Assembly: GCA_024687205.1 (NCBI GenBank)
Contig: JAILES010000006.1
Coordinates: 1 to 55,676, forward strand
Length of the DNA: 55,676 nt
Origin: Lachnospiraceae bacterium
Lineage (GTDB): Bacteria > Bacillota > Clostridia > Lachnospirales > Lachnospiraceae
Direction of reading: 5' to 3'
Position numbers and translations under genes: made by a program
Part shown: positions 45,417-53,404 of the stretch, piece after piece
How positions within the stretch are numbered: position 1 is the stretch's first letter
How the letters are laid out: every line of letters starts with the position of its first letter
The notes under the pieces: generated by a model
Seen by the model: the letters and a program-made list of their open reading frames with translations, nothing else
Told to the model about the DNA's origin: nothing
The model's database searches: none

Positions 45417-48400
45417 GACTGTTGTATCCTTATCCTTTGTCTTGCCTGCGGTGTTTTCTTTGCTTTCCGTCTTCCTGCTATGTTCCTTTTTCTCCTTTTT
45501 CTCGCTGCTTAAGAAATCTTTCACCTCATTCTTATCCAGCTTCCTGCGTTTGTCATCCTTTGTTTCATTCGGAGTGTTTACCGGCTCCTTGGAAGCCGTC
45601 TCCTTCATCTTCTTTTCGGTCTTCTTCATCTCTTCTACAGCTTCGTGATAATCCTTGCGCAGTTTTACCCCGTCCACCATTTCGAAATCCATCTCATTAA
45701 GCTTCGATATATAGCCCGCCTCCGCCTGCAGACGCAGGTCTACGGTAGGAAGCACTCCTGCCGGCATCTTCTTCAGATCAGCCAGTCCGCTCTGTTTCAC
45801 ATCCTCACTTATAGCAAGAGCAGCGTCCAGACGTTTCGCTCCGGGATACAATTTTCCGCCTCCGAACTGCTCCAGCTTATCCGTATAGGCCTTTGTATAA
45901 GTCTCAAGTGCGGATACCGCTTCCGTCACTTCGAGAGCCGTGTTGCCACGCCCCAGCTTTGATACGGACTTCAGCGCGTTCTTCATGTTAACATACTGGG
46001 TGGAATCCTCACCGAAGATCTTTCCGAGCCCGTTCAGGGTCTCCAATCGTTTCTTTGCTACAGACGCAAGGTTTTCAACCTTCTCTGCAAACTCCCCGGC
46101 GTTTTTGCTGACTTCGGCCTCTTCTTCCTTTGTACGAAGTACCCCCAGCTTGGCGGCAGGTACACGCAGCATTTCTTCAATGCTGATATTGGCTTCTTCG
46201 GCTCCGCTTGCTCCCAGCATCAGCAGCTCAGATTTTTCCTGTTCAACGTTTTTCTTCAGCCACTCGCTTTCCTTATCCGCAAGCTTCCTGCGCTCATCCC
46301 TGTTTGCATCGGGCTTGGTCGCATTATCGGCTGTATCCTTAAGCGTGCTGCTTAAGTTTTTGGATGCCTCGGTAAGCCCCAGCATGGTACCGGCGATCCG
46401 GGCCGGAGTATTCTTTACGGAAAGTGCACAGACACTTTCAAGTTCACCTATAAGCTTGGTGTATTCCGCGGGATCCGCCTGGGCGTCGATTCCTGTCCTT
46501 CTCAGTTCTTCCAGAAGTTCCCTTGCATTCTTCTTATATTCCGTCAGTGCTTCTATATAGCCCAGACCTTTATCGTATATTCCCTGCTGGACTTCCTTTT
46601 CACTGCTCTGCTCGGCATTCAGATGTTCCGGCAGGTTTTTCCTCTGTTCTTCACGGGCACGCTCCTCGGCTACTTCCTGTCTTACGGCATCCAGACCTTT
46701 ACCCTGCACGTCCCTGATGGCTTTACCCTTAAGATCCGCCGCATCCTGAAAATAAACCAAAGCCTCTTCCTTGAGCTTCAGCTCTTCCTCGGGGCTGCGC
46801 TTTGCCGCCTCTTTCTTAAGCCCTGTAACGTTCAGCTTTCTCGGAAGATATACACGGTCACTTCTGATCAGTCCGTCCTTCGATACCAGCTGCTCATCCA
46901 GTGTCGGCACTCCGTTCTGATTCCCGTACTTGTTTATCCATAAGCCGTTCTTCTGGGTTTCAAGCAGGAAACCGTTCTCGCCCTGCTGCTGTGCATTGAG
47001 CTGAATATCACCGTTATCGGCCACTTTTACGCCTTCATCCGGGATACCCAGTATATTTCCCTCATTATCCAGCTTTATATCCGAGCCCCATAAGAGCTGA
47101 ATGTTACGCGTTACATCCCCGTCTCTTCCCTTTTTGAAGAGCATGGCTTCCACGAAGCTGTCTATGGGCACTTTCCTCATGCGCTCAGGCGGGTTGACCG
47201 AGCCCAGAGGATCCTGGATCAGCAGTATGTCATCCTTTATACCCACGATATTGACGAAATGTCCGGGCTGGCGTATCACCAGCGGGGACCGGTCTATTAC
47301 CAGCGCCTTTTCAACCGTCTGGCGTATCAGTTCCTTCGCATTCTGCCTGTACTGCGCAGGACCTATGCCCTGGGCATCCAGTGCTTTGTTGGCTGCCGGA
47401 TCATAGGCACCTATCTCCATTACACGGACCATGGTATTGGGCGCAAAGGCCAGTACCGGATCCAGCATATCCTTGACAGACAGGGCCGTATCCATGTTAT
47501 ACAGCTGATCCGCTTCCTTAAGGCCGCCGTCATTGCTAAAGTGTGCATTTATCTCATCAACAGTCCGTTCCCCGGGACGATATGATCGTATATCCTCCTG
47601 GGAGATATCCTCCGTACCGCGTCCCTGTACTATCTGCTGCAGAGCCACCGACCAGCATCCGTTGGCTGAGCTCTGGGCTCTCGGCTGACGGATGTTCAGC
47701 TGCATAAAGCCTTCATTGTCCGTAAGCAGTTCGGGCTTTGCGGGGCGCGGATCCTCTGCTTCAAGAGCTTCCGCTCCCTCACGCTGCATCTGTGCAACCT
47801 TCTCTGCCATTTCGATATGCTTCAGCAGATACAGCTTATCGGCGGCATTCAGCTTTTCTTCGTTATCCTCCAGATACTTGCGAAGCGCCCCGGCATCTCC
47901 TGACATGCGGGCGCCGGGCGCCAGCTTTGATATACTCTCAGCCCTTCTGTTATAAGGTCTGTCCCAGTTATGGAAAATATTTCCGAAGTCATCGTGGTCT
48001 GTCGTGTACTTAAGCAGGCTCTTCATCTCATCCCTGCTTAAGTGATCATAGAGATAACGGAAATTCTCGTCACTTAAGCCAAGCTCCGCAAAACTTTCCG
48101 TGAACTGTTCAAAAGTCAGTCTCTCTTTAATTTCGTTAAGTTTGCCCTCTTCTTTCTGTTCATTCCTGTATCGTTTCGCCGCATCCTTAAGCACCTTTTT
48201 ATAGCCTGACTCCAGCTTCTTCATGTCAAGCTTTGTCTCATCGTCAACATTTTCGGAAAGCCTGTTTCTGAGACCTGTCATGGCTGCCTGCATCTGCTTA
48301 TAGCCTTCTTTTTCCACATCCTCCGGGTGGGCGGCAAGCACTCTCAGATACAGCTGCTGGGTAGCACGGAGTACATCATCCGTGGTGATATTCATCGGCA

Positions 48401-50372
48401 CGTTTTTCATGGCTGCTATCTTATTGTATACGCGGCCTGCACGTTCCATTATCCCCGCATAATCCACGGGCGTCTTCTTCATATAGCTTTCCGCGTTGAA
48501 AGGATCTTTTATCACCCTTCCGTACATGTCGGTATCCGGTACTCCGTGCATGAGCTTCGAAGGATCCCTGTCCGCATCGCTGACAAGCATCAGATTCTGA
48601 AGGGTCTTAAGTCTGGCATCGTACTCAAAATCGTTCAAGCCGGCCGGGCTCAGGCTAAAGTACCCGAATTTGGCAATATCCGTATTCTTCAGACCATCTC
48701 CGAATTCATGCATGGTGATATTGGCAAAGAGATTGTTACGCTGCGATAACTGCGGATCTCCTTCCAGCAGGACCGGCAGCTTAAGCGGTCTTATCATCGC
48801 CCTTTCATGCACCATGTAATCGTAATCTTTATCAGCCTCCGCAAACTTTCCCGAAGCGCTCATCAGCTCAAGGGTATCTTCCAGGCTCTTTGCACTCTCT
48901 GCCTTCTTTTTAAAACTGACCTCCTCCAGCCTTTTAACCATATTGTCGACGGTTGCTTTGGTAGGTCTCTTCAGGTATTCTTCAAGATCCACACCGTTCT
49001 GCTTCCAGTTCTGATAAGCAAGAAATACACCGTTTATCTGTGCCAGGGTATGGCAGTCGCCTGTGAACTCATGAGGAAACTCATGGTGACGCCAGCTGTC
49101 CATATTTCCCGGGAAAACATTCGGATCCTGATTAAAATACTGCTTTGCGATATCAAAGAGTTCCCGCATATCCGCAGCTGTCTTTTCATGATCCTTCTTT
49201 GCCGCTATTATCTTATCCGGCGAAGGCGGCATCTCGTTCATTGCATTGATCAGTGCATTCTGTTTTGCCATAAGCTTGTTCATGCCGTAGAACTTGGTAC
49301 CCTGTTCCATCACTCCCACGACACGCTTATCGCTTAAAAGATGCTCATCATGATAACCATAATCTTCGAGCTTCATCTCCTCCATCTTCTTAAGCATGAG
49401 CCTTAAGCCTTCCCTGGTCTTATCACTTAAGGTAACGCCTTCGTCCAGAACGGTCTGCAGGTCCTTTTCCCTGCCCTTGCTCACATACTTCGTTCCCCTC
49501 AGTTCGGGATTTGATACAAAAAGGCCATGGTAACGCCCGCCCTCGTAAACAGGCTTTACCACCTCATAAGAATGTTTTTCCCTGCGGACATCCACCTTGC
49601 TGACATCCTTTTCAAATTCCTCCAGTTCATCTCTTACCTTATCTTTTGTCTTGGTTATATGCAGTGCCGCGTAATCAAGCGCTTCTTCATATTCTTTCTT
49701 TTTTTCCGGATATGCTGCCACAGCTTCCGGCATATCGTTCTTAAGCAGACTGCAGCGGGCTTTATACGGATATTCCACCGGATTTTTTAATTCATCTTCA
49801 AGTGTATCCTTATAAGCATCCAGCTGATCAGTCAGTTTTTTGACTTCTTCAGGCCCGATCTCCTCTTCCAGCATATCCAAAAAAGCTTTAGTATCTGCCC
49901 CACCCGGAAGTTTTTCAAAACCCGAGATCAGCTTTTTTGCAACAAAAGTATCTATCTCCGCCTGGGTGATCTTGCCGGCTTTAAGCAGCTTATAAATAAC
50001 GCCTGCACTCTTATCCATACTGTGAAGATCAAGCTTGTCAATCATGGAAATACTATTGATAATATCCTTCCTATGCAGCAGATAGTTGCTCACTTCATAA
50101 AGGACGCCAACATCGGTGCGGAAGGTCTTCAGCGCTTCCCTTGCCTTATCCTCACCCATGACCCTCTTATATGCCCTCATCACCTTTTCGGCAGGTATGT
50201 TCAAGCCATTTAAGTCATTCCTGAAATGCATCAGCATATCCCGCTCACGGCGCCGCTGTTTCCAGAACTCTATATATTCATCGCCCTGAGTACCCGGATC
50301 CGGCTCAGCCTGCTTTTTTTTCTCTTCATCCCTCTGCAGGTATTTCAGGTATCTCTCATATAATTCGCCCAT
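45396..50372 (-). CDS. Giant unknown protein (1658 residues) with C39/papain-like cysteine peptidase centre
   Basis: No close family recognised. The protein is Lys/Glu-rich and largely helical, with no signal peptide or membrane helix. A C39-like module spans about 885-1080: Cys906 in ANGCWSVALQQIV, His1038 in PGHFVNIVGI and Asp1054 in LIQDPLGS form a plausible triad with normal spacing. A second Cys-containing segment, TGDCHTLAQINGVFLAY (Cys440), looks like another cysteine-peptidase entry, with His555 as a possible partner. The region 1150-1560 is coiled-coil-like, and the last 90 residues are Lys/Glu/Thr-rich and likely disordered. The ATG at 50372 follows AGAGGAGG; the longer open frame would start before the promoter. 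Single-gene unit. Toxin, effector or processing protease are all open. Confidence 0.8.
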   Translation of the reverse strand: MGELYERYLKYLQRDEEKKKQAEPDPGTQGDEYIEFWKQRRRERDMLMHFRNDLNGLNIPAEKVMRAYKRVMGEDKAREALKTFRTDVGVLYEVSNYLLHRKDIINSISMIDKLDLHSMDKSAGVIYKLLKAGKITQAEIDTFVAKKLISGFEKLPGGADTKAFLDMLEEEIGPEEVKKLTDQLDAYKDTLEDELKNPVEYPYKARCSLLKNDMPEAVAAYPEKKKEYEEALDYAALHITKTKDKVRDELEEFEKDVSKVDVRREKHSYEVVKPVYEGGRYHGLFVSNPELRGTKYVSKGREKDLQTVLDEGVTLSDKTREGLRLMLKKMEEMKLEDYGYHDEHLLSDKRVVGVMEQGTKFYGMNKLMAKQNALINAMNEMPPSPDKIIAAKKDHEKTAADMRELFDIAKQYFNQDPNVFPGNMDSWRHHEFPHEFTGDCHTLAQINGVFLAYQNWKQNGVDLEEYLKRPTKATVDNMVKRLEEVSFKKKAESAKSLEDTLELMSASGKFAEADKDYDYMVHERAMIRPLKLPVLLEGDPQLSQRNNLFANITMHEFGDGLKNTDIAKFGYFSLSPAGLNDFEYDARLKTLQNLMLVSDADRDPSKLMHGVPDTDMYGRVIKDPFNAESYMKKTPVDYAGIMERAGRVYNKIAAMKNVPMNITTDDVLRATQQLYLRVLAAHPEDVEKEGYKQMQAAMTGLRNRLSENVDDETKLDMKKLESGYKKVLKDAAKRYRNEQKEEGKLNEIKERLTFEQFTESFAELGLSDENFRYLYDHLSRDEMKSLLKYTTDHDDFGNIFHNWDRPYNRRAESISKLAPGARMSGDAGALRKYLEDNEEKLNAADKLYLLKHIEMAEKVAQMQREGAEALEAEDPRPAKPELLTDNEGFMQLNIRQPRAQSSANGCWSVALQQIVQGRGTEDISQEDIRSYRPGERTVDEINAHFSNDGGLKEADQLYNMDTALSVKDMLDPVLAFAPNTMVRVMEIGAYDPAANKALDAQGIGPAQYRQNAKELIRQTVEKALVIDRSPLVIRQPGHFVNIVGIKDDILLIQDPLGSVNPPERMRKVPIDSFVEAMLFKKGRDGDVTRNIQLLWGSDIKLDNEGNILGIPDEGVKVADNGDIQLNAQQQGENGFLLETQKNGLWINKYGNQNGVPTLDEQLVSKDGLIRSDRVYLPRKLNVTGLKKEAAKRSPEEELKLKEEALVYFQDAADLKGKAIRDVQGKGLDAVRQEVAEERAREEQRKNLPEHLNAEQSSEKEVQQGIYDKGLGYIEALTEYKKNARELLEELRRTGIDAQADPAEYTKLIGELESVCALSVKNTPARIAGTMLGLTEASKNLSSTLKDTADNATKPDANRDERRKLADKESEWLKKNVEQEKSELLMLGASGAEEANISIEEMLRVPAAKLGVLRTKEEEAEVSKNAGEFAEKVENLASVAKKRLETLNGLGKIFGEDSTQYVNMKNALKSVSKLGRGNTALEVTEAVSALETYTKAYTDKLEQFGGGKLYPGAKRLDAALAISEDVKQSGLADLKKMPAGVLPTVDLRLQAEAGYISKLNEMDFEMVDGVKLRKDYHEAVEEMKKTEKKMKETASKEPVNTPNETKDDKRRKLDKNEVKDFLSSEKKEKKEHSRKTESKENTAGKTKDKDTTVKKGGGV

Positions 50373-50393
50373 TCCTAATCCTCCTCTGAAGAT

Positions 50394-50429
50394 CTTTTGC
50401 TTATTATAATACACTAAGTGTAGCAAAAG
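50394..50429 (-). promoter_or_regulatory. Promoter with nested inverted repeats before the giant protein gene
   Basis: On the minus strand a perfect TATAAT (50408-50403) lacks a good -35. The spacer holds the palindrome TACACTAAGTGTA (50410-50422), and CTTTTGCT (50394-50401) faces AGCAAAAG (50422-50429) around the whole -10. This suggests a regulator-controlled promoter. Confidence 0.55.
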
Positions 50430-50455
50430 TGTAACTGAAAATAAAACTGCGGGAC

Positions 50456-50487
50456 GCAAAAATCCGGCGCATTTGCATACGCCGGAT
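50456..50487 (-). terminator. nrdD terminator
   Basis: ATCCGGCG (50462-50469) pairs with CGCCGGAT (50480-50487); on the minus strand TTTTTG follows. A second GC-rich hairpin, CCGGCC/GGCCGG (50503-50517), lies between it and the nrdD stop. Confidence 0.75.
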
Positions 50488-50525
50488 CTTCCCCCTCATC
50501 TTCCGGCCTTTGGCCGGGGTCTTCC

Positions 50526-52919
50526 TTATACGCTTACGGAATTGTACTCATCCGCAAATTTCTTTATGTTTGAAGCATTGCTTATCCTCTTGGCATTTCC
50601 CTTATCGACTATCACCAGTGTGGGAGCCTGGCGCACATTGTACTTATATGCCAGCTCGGGGCTCTCCTCAGCGTCGATGGGGATGTAATCTATACCTTTG
50701 AGGTATTCCTTCACCAGTTTGCAGTTAGGACACTTCTTGGTGGTGAAGAGATAGATGATGCTCTCCGGCTCGGAAAAGCTCACCGTTGAGTTTCCGTCAA
50801 AATCGTTACCCATGGTCACTACTGCTGAGATGGGACGCTTTAAGCAGGAATTCTGTACATCGTACTCAACCCTGTTTGCATATTCCTGAAGCTTGCCGTC
50901 ATTCCAGTTCTGTACGGGTCTGTAGTAACCTGTGATCCTGGAGTAAACCTCTGTGGTCTTGCCGCAGTGAGGGCAGCTCTTCACTTCGCCTGCAAGATAG
51001 CCGTGCTCGCGGCAGATCGAATAGGTAGGTGAAAGTGTGTAGTAAGGCAGCTTGTAATTCTCTGCAATGGTACGTACCAGCTTGGCTGCGGCTTTCCAGT
51101 CGGGAAGCTTCTCACCCAGGAAGCCGTGGAATACGGTACCTGAAGTATAAAGTGTCTGCAGCTCATCCTGTATGTCAAGTGCATCAAAAATATCCGAAGT
51201 ATAGTCAACCGGCAGATGTGAGGAGTTGGTATAGTAAGGTGTATCTCCTTCGTGTCCAGCCGTCTTGATGCCGGGCCATTTAGCCCTGTCGTGTTTAGCC
51301 AGTCTGTAGGAAGTAGACTCAGCCGGAGTAGCTTCCAGATTATAAAGATCACCGTACTGCTCCTGATAATCGGAAAGTCTTTCCCTCATGTGGTTCAGCA
51401 CCTCTTTTGTGAATTCCTGGGTGCGTCTGTCTGTCATGTCCGCTCTGAGCCAGTTTGCGTTAAGACCTACTTCGTTCATGCCTACAAGACCGATGGTAGA
51501 GAAGTGGTTGCCGAAGGTTCCGAGATATCTCTTGGTATAAGGATAGAGACCTTCGTCAAGCAGTCTGGTGATGACACCTCTCTTTATCTTTAAGCTTCTT
51601 GCTGCGATATCCATCATTCTGTCAAGTCTCTTGTAGAACTCGCTCTTGTTGGCGGACAGATATGCTATCCTGGGCATGTTGATCGTAACAACGCCTACGG
51701 AACCCGTGCTCTCGCCCGATCCGAAGAAACCGCCGGTCTTCTTTCTGAGTTCTCTCAGATCCAGACGCAGTCTGCAGCACATACTTCTTACATCGCTGGG
51801 CTCCATATCGGAATTGATGTAATTTGAGAAATAAGGCGTACCGTACTTTGAAGTCATCTCGAAGAGCAGTCTGTTGTTCTCCGTATCCGACCAGTCAAAG
51901 TCGCTGGTTATCGAATATGTAGGGATGGGATACTGGAAACCGCGGCCGTTGGCATCGCCTTCGATCATTACTTCGATGAAGGCCTTGTTTACCATATCCA
52001 TCTCTGCCTTACAGTCTTTGTATTTGAAATCCATCTCCTTGCCGCCTACTATTGCAGGAAGCTCTGCAAGGTCCGAAGGTACCGTCCAGTCAAGAGTGAT
52101 ATTTGAGAAAGGTGCCTGGGTACCCCAGCGGCTGGGAGTGTTCACACCGTAGATGAAAGTCTCGATGCATTTCTTTACTTCTTTATAGCTTAAGTTATCT
52201 ACCTTAACAAAGGGTGCCAGATAGGTATCGAAGGATGAGAATGCCTGAGCGCCTGCCCATTCGTTCTGCATGATACCGAGGAAGTTTACCATCTGGTTGC
52301 ACAGCACCGAAAGATGTGCTGCGGGAGCGGAAGTGATCTTGCCGGATATGCCGCCTAAGCCTTCCTGTATCAGCTGCTTTAATGACCAGCCTGCACAGTA
52401 TCCGGTAAGCATTGAAAGATCATGAATATGGATGTCTGCATTTCTGTGTGCTTCGGCTATCTCGTTGTCATATATCTCTGAGAGCCAGTAGTTTGCGGTA
52501 ACCGCACCTGAATTGGAAAGGATCAGACCGCCTACGGAATATGTAACTGTGGAATTCTCCTTTACTCTCCAGTCTTCCACTTTTACGTAACTGTTAACAA
52601 CATCTTTGTAATCAAGTATGGTGGACTTCATGGTACGCATCTTTTCTCTCTGCTTACGGTAGAGGATGTATGCCTTTGCCACCTCTGTGTATCCTGCTGT
52701 CTCAAGAACCTTCTCAACACTGTCCTGGATCTCTTCAACGTGGATCTCGTTATTCTTGATCTTTGACTGGAAATCCGCTGTGACCCTGAGTGCCAGCATG
52801 TCAATGATATCGTTGTTGTACTGCATTTCCGTTGCCTCGAAGGCTTTCATTATCGCATCATTGATCTTGCTTAAGATAAAATCCGACCTTTCTCCGTCTC
52901 TCTTGATTACACTAAACAT
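50526..52919 (-). CDS. nrdD: Anaerobic (class III) ribonucleoside-triphosphate reductase with fused C-terminal redoxin
   Basis: A 797-residue glycyl-radical enzyme. Residues 1-90 are an ATP-cone (FSVIKRDGERSDF) for allosteric control; the barrel carries the active-site Cys pair in RSMCCRLRLD; a zinc site uses CREHGY and CPHCG; the glycyl radical is Gly664 in RITGYYRP. After it, residues about 715-797 form a thioredoxin/glutaredoxin-like domain with Cys730-Pro-Asn-Cys733 and a cis-Pro segment RQAPTLVIV. This extra domain suggests that electrons come from a redoxin rather than from formate. The activase gene nrdG is not adjacent. ATG at 52919 follows AAAGGGAG. Likely NrdR-controlled. Confidence 0.95.
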   Translation of the reverse strand: MFSVIKRDGERSDFILSKINDAIMKAFEATEMQYNNDIIDMLALRVTADFQSKIKNNEIHVEEIQDSVEKVLETAGYTEVAKAYILYRKQREKMRTMKSTILDYKDVVNSYVKVEDWRVKENSTVTYSVGGLILSNSGAVTANYWLSEIYDNEIAEAHRNADIHIHDLSMLTGYCAGWSLKQLIQEGLGGISGKITSAPAAHLSVLCNQMVNFLGIMQNEWAGAQAFSSFDTYLAPFVKVDNLSYKEVKKCIETFIYGVNTPSRWGTQAPFSNITLDWTVPSDLAELPAIVGGKEMDFKYKDCKAEMDMVNKAFIEVMIEGDANGRGFQYPIPTYSITSDFDWSDTENNRLLFEMTSKYGTPYFSNYINSDMEPSDVRSMCCRLRLDLRELRKKTGGFFGSGESTGSVGVVTINMPRIAYLSANKSEFYKRLDRMMDIAARSLKIKRGVITRLLDEGLYPYTKRYLGTFGNHFSTIGLVGMNEVGLNANWLRADMTDRRTQEFTKEVLNHMRERLSDYQEQYGDLYNLEATPAESTSYRLAKHDRAKWPGIKTAGHEGDTPYYTNSSHLPVDYTSDIFDALDIQDELQTLYTSGTVFHGFLGEKLPDWKAAAKLVRTIAENYKLPYYTLSPTYSICREHGYLAGEVKSCPHCGKTTEVYSRITGYYRPVQNWNDGKLQEYANRVEYDVQNSCLKRPISAVVTMGNDFDGNSTVSFSEPESIIYLFTTKKCPNCKLVKEYLKGIDYIPIDAEESPELAYKYNVRQAPTLVIVDKGNAKRISNASNIKKFADEYNSVSV

Positions 52920-52983
52920 CTTGTACTCCCTTTCCTACCCTCATTTGTTTTGTATTTGTTCGGGATCGCCGCATTTTATCGTT

Positions 52984-53098
52984 TTATGTAAACCATTTCT
53001 TCGCGACAAACGAGTCCAGATCTTTGAAGCAAAAACTCTTATGACCACTATGTTTTGTATGATTTTGTTTTGTTTCGAACCTTAGACGGTTTACATAA
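52984..53098 (-). promoter_or_regulatory. Structured 5' leader of nrdD (candidate cis-regulatory RNA)
   Basis: Within the predicted leader, TTATGTAAACC (mRNA 5' side, 53098-53088) pairs perfectly over 11 bp with GGTTTACATAA (52994-52984). Inside it a second stem pairs TTCG-AA-ACAAA with TTTGT-CG-CGAA. It lies between the promoter at 53122-53150 and the ATG at 52919. I do not recognise a known riboswitch. Confidence 0.55.
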
Positions 53099-53121
53099 CG
53101 TATTATGCGCGATGTGTTGTC

Positions 53122-53150
53122 ATTGTAACAAACCGATAAATAAATGTCAA
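53122..53150 (-). promoter_or_regulatory. nrdD promoter
   Basis: On the minus strand consensus TTGACA (53150-53145), 17-bp spacer, TACAAT (53127-53122). The start would be about 53115, giving a leader of about 195 nt. Confidence 0.85.
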
Positions 53151-53159
53151 CACCGTCAC

Positions 53160-53207
53160 ACAACATATTATGTCACCCAAAATGGCTGAATACCATATAT
53201 TGTATGG
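53160..53207. promoter_or_regulatory. Tandem candidate NrdR boxes upstream of nrdD
   Basis: Two AT-rich imperfect palindromes, ACAACATATTATGTCA (53160-53175) and ACCATATATTGTATGG (53192-53207), start 32 bp apart, the usual three-turn spacing of NrdR boxes. Each matches about 10 of 16 consensus positions, so the spacing is the stronger evidence. Confidence 0.5.
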
Positions 53208-53222
53208 CATTTAGACTAATTG

Positions 53223-53246
53223 ACGAAATTTACGATAAATTTTCGT
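53223..53246. other. AT-rich imperfect hairpin beside the cloverleaf element
   Basis: ACGAAATTTA faces TAAATTTTCGT with one bulged base. No T-run marks it as a terminator for either side. Confidence 0.4.
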
Positions 53247-53263
53247 GATAATTTTTAGCTACT

Positions 53264-53394
53264 GAGTCAAATGGGTTCAAGCAGCTCTGCTGCTTGTAAT
53301 TGTTGCGAAAAAACCGTCCCGGCAAGCCAGCTTGCCTGAGCAGTTTCTTGCGCAACATATACATACGATCTTCGATCGTATGCCCATTTGACTC
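53264..53394. repeat. 131-bp cloverleaf-like palindromic element
   Basis: A perfect 12-bp outer stem, GAGTCAAATGGG (53264-53275) with CCCATTTGACTC (53383-53394), encloses three hairpin arms. Arm 1: CAAGCAGC/GCTGCTTG, loop TCT (53278-53296). Arm 2: TGTTGCG/CGCAACA (53301-53357), topped by GGCAAG/CTTGCC (53321-53336). Arm 3: CATACGATC/GATCGTATG, loop TTC (53362-53382). It begins 10 bases past the TPR lipoprotein stop. It could be a structured RNA, a non-autonomous mobile element or both. Confidence 0.85.
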
Positions 53395-53404
53395 CATTTG
53401 CAAT

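Noticed and set aside
53070..53090. A GGTTCGAA sequence in the nrdD leader resembling a tRNA T-loop
   Set aside because: No acceptor, D-arm or anticodon arm surrounds it; the bases are better explained by the internal stem of the leader.
52984..53166. A 60-codon open frame upstream of nrdD
   Set aside because: It spans the nrdD promoter, and its distal part is the palindromic leader; no ribosome site precedes it. I treat the segment as promoter and leader instead.
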